A stretch of 15,702 nucleotides of DNA from JAYZDP01 sp036337765 (lineage in GTDB: Bacteria; Acidobacteriota; Thermoanaerobaculia; Multivoradales; Multivoraceae). Position numbers and translations under genes: made by a program. The stretch spans positions 1 through 15,702 of the forward strand of contig JAYZDP010000087.1 of the NCBI GenBank assembly GCA_036337765.1, in the 5' to 3' direction. The notes beneath the pieces were generated by a model, which was not told the origin of the DNA, ran no database searches, and saw only the letters and a list, made by a program, of their open reading frames with translations. How positions within the stretch are numbered: the first letter of the stretch is position 1; every line of letters begins with the position of its first letter. Positions 7,319 through 13,985 of the stretch are shown in pieces.

Positions 7319-7353
7319 CGGGCCCGCGGGCCGGTATCGAAGTACCGGGCCCG
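7319..7353. repeat. Duplicated 8-bp palindrome CGGGCCCG with overlapping inverted repeats
   Basis: In the 187-base divergent spacer between etfB and tolQ, the palindrome CGGGCCCG occurs at 7319-7326 and again at 7346-7353, 27 bases apart. Between them, GGGCCGGTA (7328-7336) can pair with TACCGGGCCC (7343-7352) with one bulged base and a 6-base loop. The 12-base GGCCCGCGGGCC (7321-7332) is itself a perfect palindrome. It could be an operator pair or a leader structure for etfB. High local GC makes chance palindromes more likely. Confidence 0.3.
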
Positions 7354-7401
7354 AGCGACTGCAGACGGTATCACGCCCCCCTTGCGCGCCAGAAGATCGC
7401 A

Positions 7402-7430
7402 TAGACAAAGACAAATCTTAGTGTTAGCTT
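7402..7430 (+). promoter_or_regulatory. Weak candidate promoter for the tol cluster
   Basis: TAGACA (7402-7407) and TAGCTT (7425-7430) are 17 bases apart and lie just before the tolQ start, in the only AT-richer part of the spacer. The matches to consensus are partial. The spacer must hold promoters for both divergent groups, which is the main reason to list it. Confidence 0.22.
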
Positions 7431-7445
7431 CTTCGCCGGAAGTCG

Positions 7446-8174
7446 ATGCTGCGGACGTTTGGCACCCCCCTCGCCTTGATGCAAGCCGCTCCTGCAGAGG
7501 GGCAAGGCCTTTGGGACTTGTTCCTTCAGGCTGGAGCCGTCGACAAGTTCGTTCTGTTCCTACTCGCAGCCTTCTCGCTCGTGAGCTGGGCGATCATCAT
7601 TTCCAAGGCTCTGCAGTATCGCAAGGCGGGCGCTCAGACCGAGCAGTTCCTCGACGTCTTTCGCACCTCCAACCGCTTCAGCGAGGTCAACGCGGCCGCT
7701 GGTAACCACTCGGCCTCACCCGTCGTCGGGCTATTCCAGGCCGGTTACGTCGAGATCGACGCCCAGGTAAAGGCCGCGCAATCCCCGGAGGACAGCGCCG
7801 CGTACCGGATTCGGTCAATGGGAGGCGTCGAGCGCACCCTGCGCCGAGCGCTGGGCGTCGAGTTGCAAGTCCTGACGCGCTACAACCAGTTTCTCGCCAC
7901 CACTGCAGCGGCCGCACCCTTCATCGGTCTCTTCGGTACCGTGTGGGGAATCATGCAGGCCTTCAGCGATATCGGTGTCACCGGCTCGACCTCGATCACC
8001 GCCGTCGCGCCCGGCATCGCCGGCGCCCTGATCAACACCGCCGCCGGCCTCGCCGCCGCCATTCCGGCCCTGATCGGCTACAACTCCCTGTCGGGGCGCG
8101 TGCGCGTGATGCGTACCGAAATGGAAGACTTCGTCATGGAATTCATGAACCTCGCGGAACGAAACTTCACGTAG
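7446..8174 (+). CDS. tolQ: TolQ/ExbB-family proton-channel subunit
   Basis: TolQ forms, with TolR, the inner-membrane proton-driven motor of the Tol-Pal system, which constricts the outer membrane during division. The 242-residue protein has one helix near 32-54, a cytoplasmic domain (about 55-150), and two further helices near 152-172 and 186-212, the MotA/TolQ/ExbB topology. The family motif PFIGLFGTVWGIM is at 158-170. It is followed by GSTSITAVAPGIAGALINTA and GLAAAIPALIGYN, which line the channel. Its position ahead of tolR, tolB and pal favours TolQ over ExbB. The ATG at 7446 is preceded by only a weak GGAA. An alternative Met at residue 12 would shorten the periplasmic N-terminus. The gap to tolR is 176 bases, longer than usual for this pair. 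Confidence 0.92.
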   Translation: MLRTFGTPLALMQAAPAEGQGLWDLFLQAGAVDKFVLFLLAAFSLVSWAIIISKALQYRKAGAQTEQFLDVFRTSNRFSEVNAAAGNHSASPVVGLFQAGYVEIDAQVKAAQSPEDSAAYRIRSMGGVERTLRRALGVELQVLTRYNQFLATTAAAAPFIGLFGTVWGIMQAFSDIGVTGSTSITAVAPGIAGALINTAAGLAAAIPALIGYNSLSGRVRVMRTEMEDFVMEFMNLAERNFT

Positions 8175-8189
8175 CATGCTTGTAGCATG
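8171..8189. repeat. Direct and inverted repeat at the tolQ stop
   Basis: GTAGCATG occurs at 8171-8178, including the tolQ stop, and again at 8182-8189. Within it, CATGCT (8175-8180) and AGCATG (8184-8189) form a 6-bp inverted repeat with a 3-base spacer. The stem is short and lacks a T-run. The remaining spacer to 8339 holds only a small TGGCA/TGCCA hairpin (8283-8296) and a doubtful 43-codon frame. No promoter is clear. Confidence 0.3.
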
Positions 8190-8350
8190 TAGTTGAAGGC
8201 CTTGTCTTCTTGCGCCACGGACGCCACTGTGCGCCGTCGGCGGACCTTTCGGCTCACCCTGCTCATGAACGTCATTTCAGATTGGCATTCCTGCCATCGA
8301 CCAGGCGTTGCTCAGCAGGGCTGGCTGGCGTGCCGGAATAGGAGTCACCA

Positions 8351-8764
8351 ATGGCAATGATGCTCGACAGTGGGTCCGACGATCACGTGATGGCCGACAT
8401 CAACGTGACACCACTGGTCGACGTGATGTTGGTGCTCTTGATCATCTTCATGGTCACCGCACCCATGCTCCACCAGGGCGTCGAGGTCGCGCTGCCACAA
8501 ACCGACGCCGAAAATCTGCCGCAGCGTGTCGAGGACCCGATCGTTCTGACGATGAACGTGAACGAGATCGTCTTCATCCGCGAGACACCGGTGCATCCGA
8601 CTCAGCTAGTGGATCGCCTGCTGCCCCTGCTGCAGTCGCGCGGCGACGAGTCGGTGCTCCTGAAGGCGGATCGGAATCTGCCCTATGGCAACGTCATCGA
8701 TCTGCTGGCCCTGCTTCACCGGGGCGGCATCACCAACGTCGGCATGGTCACTGAAGATCCGTAA
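8351..8764 (+). CDS. tolR: TolR/ExbD-family motor subunit
   Basis: TolR is the inner-membrane partner of TolQ and couples proton flow to motion. The 137-residue protein has a short cytoplasmic N-terminus, one helix at about 21-40, and a periplasmic domain (about 48-137). The motif INVTPLVDVMLVLLIIFM (17-34) contains Asp24, the membrane carboxylate that is the known proton-relay residue of the family. ADRNLPYGNVIDLL (106-119) is the typical end of the periplasmic domain. The start is well supported by AGGAG (8340-8344), 6 bases before the ATG. Its TAA stop overlaps the start of the next gene as TAATG, so the two are translationally coupled. Confidence 0.93.
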   Translation: MAMMLDSGSDDHVMADINVTPLVDVMLVLLIIFMVTAPMLHQGVEVALPQTDAENLPQRVEDPIVLTMNVNEIVFIRETPVHPTQLVDRLLPLLQSRGDESVLLKADRNLPYGNVIDLLALLHRGGITNVGMVTEDP

Positions 8765-9513
8765 TGGAGGGGCTCAATCAGATTCTGACGAGGCGGCTGG
8801 TCTCCAAACCCTGGTACAAGGGCGGCAGTGTGATCGCCGCAATCGCTGTGCACCTGGCTCTCGTGACGGGGGCCTTCGTGGCGCCGCGGTTGTTCGCAGA
8901 GCGCCCGGTGACCGAAGAGTACGTGGCGGTGACGATCGTGCCGGCAGCGTCGCTCGGCCAAATTGCCCCTCCCGAGCCAAAGCCCACGCCGCCGCCCGAG
9001 CCTGAACCGGAGCCCGTAGAGGAGCTGCCACCACCCGAGCCGGAGGCCGCACCGCAACCGCAGCCCAAGCCGGTCGCGCCTCTCAACCCCAGACGCGTCA
9101 CCCGCGAGCAGCCCAAGAAGATCGAGCCGCGCAGAATGGAGACCCAACCGCCGAAGCTGATCGAGCCCCAACTCCGACAGGGCTCCCCACAGGGCAATCC
9201 GCTCGCCACCAGCGGCCCGGCGGAGATCTCCGGCTTCGACGACCCGGACTTCACGTACAGTTACTATGCCGAACTGATGCTGGCGCGCATCCGTGCGGTC
9301 TGGCGGCGGCCGCCGATCAGCGGTGACATCAAGATGACGATTTACTTCCGGATCCTCAACGATGGCCACCTCTCGGACGTGCGCATCGTAGATAGCTCAG
9401 GCTATAGCTCGTTCGATACTGCCGGCGTTCGAGCTGTGCAGACCGCGAACATGCCCCCGCTGCCGAAGAGCTACCGAAAGGATTCCCTAGGTGTTCGACT
9501 CATCATCCACTAG
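8764..9513 (+). CDS. TonB/TolA-like energy transducer
   Basis: This 249-residue protein sits where tolA normally lies. It has a short cytoplasmic N-terminus, one signal-anchor helix (about 20-42), a periplasmic Pro/Glu/Lys-rich linker (about 67-130, with repeats such as PEPKPTPPPEPEPEP), and a C-terminal TonB/TolA-type domain (about 156-249). The last includes SYYAELMLARIRAVWRRPP, FRILNDGHLSDVRIVDSSGY and FDTAGVRAVQTANMPPLP. Such proteins span the periplasm and pass the force of the TolQR motor to outer-membrane partners, here presumably TolB and Pal. It lacks TolA's long Ala/Lys-rich helical domain and is built like TonB. The linkage to tolR (TAATG overlap) supports a Tol role, but a TonB role for transporters cannot be excluded. 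Confidence 0.88.
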   Translation: MEGLNQILTRRLVSKPWYKGGSVIAAIAVHLALVTGAFVAPRLFAERPVTEEYVAVTIVPAASLGQIAPPEPKPTPPPEPEPEPVEELPPPEPEAAPQPQPKPVAPLNPRRVTREQPKKIEPRRMETQPPKLIEPQLRQGSPQGNPLATSGPAEISGFDDPDFTYSYYAELMLARIRAVWRRPPISGDIKMTIYFRILNDGHLSDVRIVDSSGYSSFDTAGVRAVQTANMPPLPKSYRKDSLGVRLIIH

Positions 9514-9515
9514 CG

Positions 9516-9625
9516 GGAGCCGCGGTAGTCACGGCCCTCGAGGGTTTCGGAGTTGTACAGCGCTCAAATCACGCCCCCGCTAGCGTTGCTGTCCCTCCGG
9601 GATGGCGCTCGCCGTTCGCGGCTCC
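9516..9625. repeat. Long-range inverted repeat in the spacer before tolB
   Basis: GGAGCCGCG (9516-9524), just after the TonB-like gene's stop, is exactly complementary to CGCGGCTCC (9617-9625). The 92 bases between hold small palindromes: CCCTCGAGGG (9535-9544) and CGCTAGCG (9578-9585). The hairpin GGGC/GCCC (9630-9640) lies just after the right arm. The spacer to tolB is about 218 bases and no convincing gene was found in it. It may be a structured leader for tolB. Confidence 0.3.
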
Positions 9626-9731
9626 GGCAGGGCGCAGCCCCAGATCGGCGCTGGACAAACTGGATCAACCGTCACGGTCGTGGGCCGAGAAGATGCCGAG
9701 ACTGGCCGCGGAGCGGAAGACGGGCCGCGAT

Positions 9732-11057
9732 ATGACCTGGAGACCGAAGATTCTCTCCGCCACCGTGGCCCTTGCCCTCGCCGCGTCGATGGCGCTCGGC
9801 CAGGACCCGGACCTGACGATCGACCTACACAGTGGCGGCGTGCGAGCCAGGGTGCGCATGGCGGTTCCCGGCATGACCCTCACCGAGGGCATGTCGGCGG
9901 CGGCACGCCAGGCCGCCGCGGAGCTAGAGAAGACCCTAGTCAACGACCTGACCTATAGCGGCGTCTTCGACGTCCAGGACAGGGAGATCCTGTCGGTTCT
10001 CGAGCTGACTGGAGATCGCGCACAGGACTTCCCGATGTTCCGATCGTTGGGCAACCAGGTCATTCTGCCCGCCTCCGTCCGCGAGCAGGAAGGCCGCCTT
10101 GTGATCGAGGCCAGGGTCCTGGATCTCACCAACTTCCGCGCGATCTGCGACGGCAAGCGTTACCGCGGCACGTTCGACCAGGCTCGCCGGATCGCCCACA
10201 CCTACGCCGACAATGTCGTCGATTGCTTCGCCGGGCGCCCGGGTCTCGCACTGACCAGTATCGTCTTCGCGTCGAACCGGGACGGCGGCAAAGAGATATG
10301 GCTCATGGACTACGACGGTCACGACCAACGCGCGCTCAGCGGACACAAGTCCATCTCCATGGCGCCCGCCTGGAGCCCGGTGGGTGATGGCCTTGCCTAC
10401 GTGTCGTACTTCGCCGGTGCGCCCTCGATCTACTGGGTCGAGCTCGAGACCGGGGCCAAATCACCGATCGTGCAGGACGGCCTGCACAACTTCTCGCCGA
10501 GCTTCTCGCCAGACGGCCTCCTGGTCGCCTTCACCCGCTCGGTCAGCGGGAATGCCGAGATCTTCACGATCCCTCGCTCCGGCGGAGAGGTGCGTCGGGT
10601 GACCAACAACTCTCGCATCGACGCCAACCCCGCGTGGAGTCCTTCGGGGCGTGAGATCGCCTTCACCTCGGACCGTGCCGGTACACCTCAGCTCTACCTC
10701 ATGGACACCGACGGCGGGAACGTGCGTCGGCTGACGCGCGCCGGCAGCAACAACGACGGCGCCAGCTGGCACCCGGAAGGCAACCGGATCACCTACGCCC
10801 ACCGTCACGAGGCCGGCAACCGCTTCGACATCGCCGTGATCGATCTGGTGACGCAGGAGAACAAGATTCTCACCTCCGGCCCGGGCAGCCACGAGGCGCC
10901 GTCGTTTTCGCCCGACGGGTCCCGCATCGTGTTCGAGTCGACTCGTGGCGGACCGCGCCAGATCTGGGTGATCGACGCCGATTCCGGCAACCTCCGGAAG
11001 CTCACTTCGGAAGGTGAGAACTACGCACCGGCATGGTCGAGCTTCGTTCGCCAATAG
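9732..11057 (+). CDS. tolB: TolB, periplasmic beta-propeller of the Tol-Pal system
   Basis: TolB is a periplasmic protein that binds Pal and TolA-like partners and is needed for outer-membrane constriction. The start chosen at 9732 gives MTWRPKILSA with a hydrophobic stretch to ALG/Q, a good Sec signal peptide, and a 441-residue protein of usual length. A GGAAGACGGG stretch upstream may be its ribosome-binding site. An in-frame ATG at 9693 would add 13 charged residues before the signal and is less likely. After the mature N-terminal domain (about 24-165) come beta-propeller repeats with the TolB signature. Examples are FASNRDGGKEIWLMDYDG, SPSFSPDGLLVAFTR, NPAWSPSGREIAFTSDRAG, APSFSPDGSRIVFESTRGG and YAPAWS. 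The end is complete. It is 218 bases after the TonB-like gene and 176 before pal. Confidence 0.95.
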   Translation: MTWRPKILSATVALALAASMALGQDPDLTIDLHSGGVRARVRMAVPGMTLTEGMSAAARQAAAELEKTLVNDLTYSGVFDVQDREILSVLELTGDRAQDFPMFRSLGNQVILPASVREQEGRLVIEARVLDLTNFRAICDGKRYRGTFDQARRIAHTYADNVVDCFAGRPGLALTSIVFASNRDGGKEIWLMDYDGHDQRALSGHKSISMAPAWSPVGDGLAYVSYFAGAPSIYWVELETGAKSPIVQDGLHNFSPSFSPDGLLVAFTRSVSGNAEIFTIPRSGGEVRRVTNNSRIDANPAWSPSGREIAFTSDRAGTPQLYLMDTDGGNVRRLTRAGSNNDGASWHPEGNRITYAHRHEAGNRFDIAVIDLVTQENKILTSGPGSHEAPSFSPDGSRIVFESTRGGPRQIWVIDADSGNLRKLTSEGENYAPAWSSFVRQ

Positions 11058-11127
11058 GCACTCGGCGAAGCGACTCGAAAGTGTCATCGAAATCGTGAAA
11101 AAGGCCGAGAAACCGCGACTTTCGCTG

Positions 11128-11157
11128 TTGTCCGGCCTTGAACGTTGTTGATAGACT
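11128..11157 (+). promoter_or_regulatory. Candidate promoter upstream of pal
   Basis: TTGTCC (11128-11133) and TAGACT (11152-11157), 18 bases apart, each match four of six consensus positions. They lie about 75 bases before the pal start, inside the 176-base tolB-pal spacer. Extra transcription of pal from an internal promoter would fit its high abundance in other bacteria, but this is inference. Confidence 0.33.
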
Positions 11158-11163
11158 CTGCTC

Positions 11164-11178
11164 GTCCTGTGTCAGGAC
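11164..11178 (+). promoter_or_regulatory. Hairpin in the pal leader
   Basis: GTCCTG and CAGGAC form a perfect 6-bp stem with a TGT loop, just downstream of the candidate pal promoter and about 55 bases before the start codon. If transcription starts near 11164 it would sit at the 5' end of the mRNA, where a stem can protect against decay. It lacks a T-run, so it is not a terminator. Confidence 0.3.
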
Positions 11179-11233
11179 CTACGCTGAACGAGCGGTTCGG
11201 CAAACTCTAAGAGTCCGGGAGGAGTCGAGAAAC

Positions 11234-11815
11234 ATGAAGTCGATCTGGAGGTTTCTCTACGTCGCAGTCGCCGTGGGGGTTCTGCTCGTAGGAGTCGGAT
11301 GTAGCGGAGGGGGAGAGCCCGAAGCACCGCAAGCCGACATTCCCGCGCCGAGCGCGCCGCCCGCCCCCAACGAGCCGACCGACGTCACCCCGCCGCCACG
11401 CCCGACAGTGGAGGACGCCACGCCGAATCCACTGGATGCCGAGATCAAGGAAGCCGATCAGCATGCCCGCGACAACGGCATGATTGGCGACGTCTACTTC
11501 GACTTCGACAAGTACGAATTGAAGGAAGAGGCTCGCCAGCGTCTGGCGAAGAACGCCGACTTCCTCAAGGGAAACGGCGCTTTCGTGGTCACCATCGAAG
11601 GTCACTGCGACGAGCGCGGCACCAATGACTACAACATCGCGCTCGGTGATCGCCGTGCCAACGCCGCCAAGGACTATCTGATCTCCCTTGGCGTCTCGGC
11701 GGGACGCGTGCGCACGGTCAGCTACGGCGAAGAACGGCCCAGCTGCACCGACTCCAACGAGGGCTGCTGGTTTAGGAACCGGCGCGGTGAGTTCCACCTG
11801 AGCGGCAGGTCCTAG
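11234..11815 (+). CDS. pal: Peptidoglycan-associated lipoprotein Pal
   Basis: Pal anchors the outer membrane to peptidoglycan and is released or moved by TolB and the Tol motor. The ATG at 11234 has a strong GGGAGGAG (11217-11224) 9 bases upstream. It gives a lipoprotein signal MKSIWRFLYVAVAVGVLLVG with Cys23 as the probable lipidated residue; upstream in-frame starts lack signal character. The lipobox reads V-G-V-G-C, with Gly rather than Leu at -3, so it is slightly atypical. A Pro/Ala-rich linker (about 25-66) leads to the OmpA-type domain (about 84-190) with VYFDFDKYEL, IEGHCDERGTNDYNIALGDR, RANAAKDYLISLGV and VSYGEERPSC. Asp126 and Arg141 match the residues that bind diaminopimelate in OmpA-family domains. 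The 193-residue length is normal. Confidence 0.96.
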   Translation: MKSIWRFLYVAVAVGVLLVGVGCSGGGEPEAPQADIPAPSAPPAPNEPTDVTPPPRPTVEDATPNPLDAEIKEADQHARDNGMIGDVYFDFDKYELKEEARQRLAKNADFLKGNGAFVVTIEGHCDERGTNDYNIALGDRRANAAKDYLISLGVSAGRVRTVSYGEERPSCTDSNEGCWFRNRRGEFHLSGRS

Positions 11816-11860
11816 AGCCGCTCTCCATCGCCTTTGCAACGAGAACACCCGCCCTCCCCA

Positions 11861-12631
11861 GTGCGTAGTCTGATCGCCTTGGGGGTGGTGGGTGTTTTTC
11901 TGTCTGCCTGCAGCTCCTCTCAACAATTCGATGCCATCGAAACGCAACTCGCTCAGATCCAGCACGAGATCCTTGTCTTGCAGACCGAAGTCGCATCCAA
12001 GGAAGACCTCAGTTCACTCGAGGCGCGAGTTGGAGCTGAAGCCGATCGGGTCGTGCGCTCGGAAGCAGAGGCACGCGAGGACGTCGGTAACCTCGGCCAC
12101 CGCATCACACAGCTCGAGGCGCAACTCGCCGACACCGTCTACCGGATCGGCCAGCTGTCGAAGCAAGTCTCGAAGACTAACCAGGAGCTCGAAACGCTTC
12201 TGAGCCTCATCCCGATGGGCGGCGAAGGTGCCGTGCCCGAGGTTGTCGCAGATCCGGAGATCCTCTACGAGCAGGCGTATCGCGACTACCAGAAACTGGA
12301 GTACGAGACCGCGATCCTCGGCTTTCGAGAGTATGTAGACAGCGTCCCGGAGAACGACGTGACCGCCGCCGACGCCCTGTACTGGCTCGGCGAGTGCTAC
12401 TCGCAGCTCAAGCGCTACCCCGAAGCCGTCGCTGAGTTCTCGGCGGTCCTATCCCGCTTTCCACGAAGTCTCAAGATCCCTAGCGCGTTGCTCCGGCGTG
12501 GGGTGGCCTACCTGGCTATGGGCGAAACCGACGAGGGAATCACACAACTGCAGCGGGTGCTAGACGAGTATCCCTCTCACGACGTCGCCGAAGTCGCCCG
12601 CGCCCAGCTCGGACAGCTCCAGACCAACTGA
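11861..12631 (+). CDS. cpoB: CpoB (YbgF), Tol-Pal coordinator, predicted lipoprotein
   Basis: CpoB links peptidoglycan synthesis with Tol-mediated outer-membrane constriction. The GTG at 11861 gives MRSLIALGVVGVFLSAC, a compact lipoprotein signal with lipobox L-S-A-C and Cys17 as the lipidation site. A TTG at 11834 would add nine residues. Neither start has a good Shine-Dalgarno sequence, so the start is a judgement from the signal peptide. Residues about 22-115 are a long coiled coil (for example IETQLAQIQHEILVLQTEV and LGHRITQLEAQLADTVYRIG), the trimerisation region in known CpoB. Residues about 133-250 hold TPR repeats (YEQAYRDYQKLEYETAILGF, ALYWLGECYSQLKRYPEAVA and LLRRGVAYLAMGETDEGITQ). 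E. coli CpoB is a soluble periplasmic protein, so the lipobox is a difference. It ends the tol-pal cluster. Confidence 0.9.
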   Translation: MRSLIALGVVGVFLSACSSSQQFDAIETQLAQIQHEILVLQTEVASKEDLSSLEARVGAEADRVVRSEAEAREDVGNLGHRITQLEAQLADTVYRIGQLSKQVSKTNQELETLLSLIPMGGEGAVPEVVADPEILYEQAYRDYQKLEYETAILGFREYVDSVPENDVTAADALYWLGECYSQLKRYPEAVAEFSAVLSRFPRSLKIPSALLRRGVAYLAMGETDEGITQLQRVLDEYPSHDVAEVARAQLGQLQTN

Positions 12632-12634
12632 CTC

Positions 12635-12651
12635 CCGAGCCAACCGCTCGG
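12635..12651 (+). terminator. GC-rich hairpin between cpoB and rpsT
   Basis: CCGAGC (12635-12640) and GCTCGG (12646-12651) form a perfect 6-bp stem with a CAACC loop, starting 3 bases after the cpoB stop. The following bases, CCTTCC, are only weakly T-rich, so termination would be partial at best. The stem ends about 20 bases before rpsT and might instead affect rpsT mRNA. Confidence 0.3.
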
Positions 12652-12671
12652 CCTTCCAGAAGAGAACGACT

Positions 12672-12953
12672 ATGCCCAGAAAAAAGACCGTACTGAAGCG
12701 AAACCGCCAAAACGCCATTCATCGCGACCGCAACCGTGGCTACCGCACCCGCATGCGCTCGACCATCAGGGACCTGCGGGCCCTCGTTGAGAGCGGTGAC
12801 GGCGAAGGTGCCCGCCAGGCACTGCCGGCAACCCTGGGCGTGATCGACGTAACGGCACGCAAGGGCGTTATCCACGACAACACTGCCGCCCGCTACAAGT
12901 CCCGCCTCACAAAGCTCGTCAGCGCAGCGACGGCCCCCGCGCCCGCGGAGTAG
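12672..12953 (+). CDS. rpsT: 30S ribosomal protein bS20
   Basis: bS20 is a primary 16S rRNA-binding protein of the small ribosomal subunit. The 93-residue protein is of normal length. It begins with a basic helix, RKKTVLKRNRQNAIHRDRNR, followed by TRMRSTIRDLRALVE. It ends with the conserved segment IDVTARKGVIHDNTAARYKS plus RLTKLV, where the family has K-G-x-I-H-x-N-x-A-A-R-x-x-S-R-L. A purine-rich AGAAGAGA precedes the ATG. It lies 40 bases after cpoB and could be read through from the tol-pal cluster, or have its own promoter within cpoB. It converges on lptE with 19 bases between the stop codons. Confidence 0.95.
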   Translation: MPRKKTVLKRNRQNAIHRDRNRGYRTRMRSTIRDLRALVESGDGEGARQALPATLGVIDVTARKGVIHDNTAARYKSRLTKLVSAATAPAPAE

Positions 12954-12972
12954 TCGCCCGTCGGGACTTGGC

Positions 12973-13515
12973 CTAGAAGCCCTCCAGGATGTCGGTGATG
13001 ATGGTCTCTGCGAAGCGGCCCGAGGCTTCGAGCGCGGCTATGTTCTCCTGGTCGAAGAAGGTGTTCTCGTCCTCGTCTATCTCGTAGATCTCGCGAAACA
13101 GGTAGTTCTCGTTCTCCCAGATCACCTCTTCGCTCTCGACCCGTTCGAAGCTCACATCGGCTGAAATCGAAATCTCGTACTCGGTCGCCCGACCTTCGTT
13201 GTCGAAAGTGATGGGAGTAACGCGAAACGAAGTGATCTCGCCGAGGAGCTGTGCGTCCGCCTCTCGCGAAGAGTTCACGATGTTGTAGCGCCGTCGCGCC
13301 AGCATCTCTTCGGTAATCGCGTCGGTGAGGAACTGCTCAACCTGCGCGCGCGCCGTCGCGTTCTCGAGCGGTGAGATGAAGATATCCTCGATATCCGCGG
13401 GGAGATTCGACGATAGACCGACAAGCGCGTAGCCGCAGCTGAGCAGTGGCAGAGCCAACAGACTGACCCGCACCACCGTCGCGACTCGCCGTCGCGTTTG
13501 CCCGGCCCTCAACAT
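12973..13515 (-). CDS. lptE: LPS-assembly lipoprotein LptE
   Basis: LptE is the outer-membrane lipoprotein that plugs the LptD barrel and helps place LPS on the cell surface. The 180-residue protein has a basic N-terminus and a hydrophobic signal ending ALPLLSC, with Cys27 the lipidation site. CGYALVG follows immediately, the opening typical of LptE. Next come SSNLPADIEDIFISPLENAT, VEQFLTDAITEEMLARR and EADAQLLGEITSFRV, which match the family's pattern of a beta strand, a helix and a strand. The overall identity of LptE proteins is low, so the call rests on this pattern and the lipobox. The ATG lies two bases after the nusB stop, so it is the third gene of a ribH-nusB-lptE unit. It would work in the same pathway as the fused LptF-LptG at 556-2958. 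Confidence 0.85.
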   Translation of the reverse strand: MLRAGQTRRRVATVVRVSLLALPLLSCGYALVGLSSNLPADIEDIFISPLENATARAQVEQFLTDAITEEMLARRRYNIVNSSREADAQLLGEITSFRVTPITFDNEGRATEYEISISADVSFERVESEEVIWENENYLFREIYEIDEDENTFFDQENIAALEASGRFAETIITDILEGF

Positions 13516-13517
13516 CG

Positions 13518-13982
13518 TTATCGGAGCTTACCTGGGAACTGACGGGCATGGATCAGGCCGTCGAGAACACCGTTGACGAAAGCACCCGATTGCTCCGACC
13601 CGAAGCTCTTCGCCAGCTCGATCGCCTCGTCCAGAACCACCGCCCTCGGTACGTCGGCCTCGAACAAGAGCTCGTACGTGGCGATGCGCAGCACCGTGCG
13701 GTCGACTGCCGGCATGCGCTCTAGCCGCCAGTTCGAGGCCTGGTCACGGATCAGATCATCTACCTCTGCCAGATGCTCGGTCACCCCGCGGACCAGGGTC
13801 TCGGCGTACTCCCTGCCCGCCCGTCGGGCGCGGGTACGGCTCTGGACAGGTTCCCGGTCGCTCTCCTGATCCAGGTTCAGCGGCGGCCACTCCCCGAGTA
13901 CATCATTGGCCGCGACCTCACCGAGCTCGGCCTGATAGAGCATCTGCAGCGCCATCTCTCGGGCCTGGCTCCGCTTCCCCAT
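13518..13982 (-). CDS. nusB: Transcription antitermination factor NusB
   Basis: NusB binds boxA RNA with ribosomal protein S10 and promotes antitermination of rRNA operons. The 154-residue all-helical protein shows KRSQAREMALQMLYQAEL at the start. It continues with VDRTVLRIATYELLF (93-107), then VLDEAIELAKSFGSEQSGAF (116-135) and VNGVLDGLI, all family signatures. An insertion of about 20 charged residues (about 35-56) lies between the first and second helices; such variable inserts are common there. The ATG at 13982 has GGAGG about 10 bases upstream, inside the end of ribH, and follows the ribH stop by only three bases. The ribH-nusB pair is a widespread arrangement, which supports both calls. 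Confidence 0.96.
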   Translation of the reverse strand: MGKRSQAREMALQMLYQAELGEVAANDVLGEWPPLNLDQESDREPVQSRTRARRAGREYAETLVRGVTEHLAEVDDLIRDQASNWRLERMPAVDRTVLRIATYELLFEADVPRAVVLDEAIELAKSFGSEQSGAFVNGVLDGLIHARQFPGKLR

Positions 13983-13985
13983 CGC

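Noticed and set aside
8229..8360. 43-codon GTG-started frame in the tolQ-tolR spacer, ending inside tolR (possible leader peptide)
   Set aside because: It has no Shine-Dalgarno sequence, an Arg-rich then unstructured translation, and no evidence beyond being open; chance is likely in this composition.
9553..9735. 60-codon plus-strand frame between the TonB-like gene and tolB
   Set aside because: Arg-rich shadow-like translation, no ribosome-binding site, no family resemblance; the stretch is better described as structured non-coding spacer.
11207..11965. 252-codon frame on the minus strand
   Set aside because: It runs antisense across pal and into cpoB, whose motifs are clear; no independent support.
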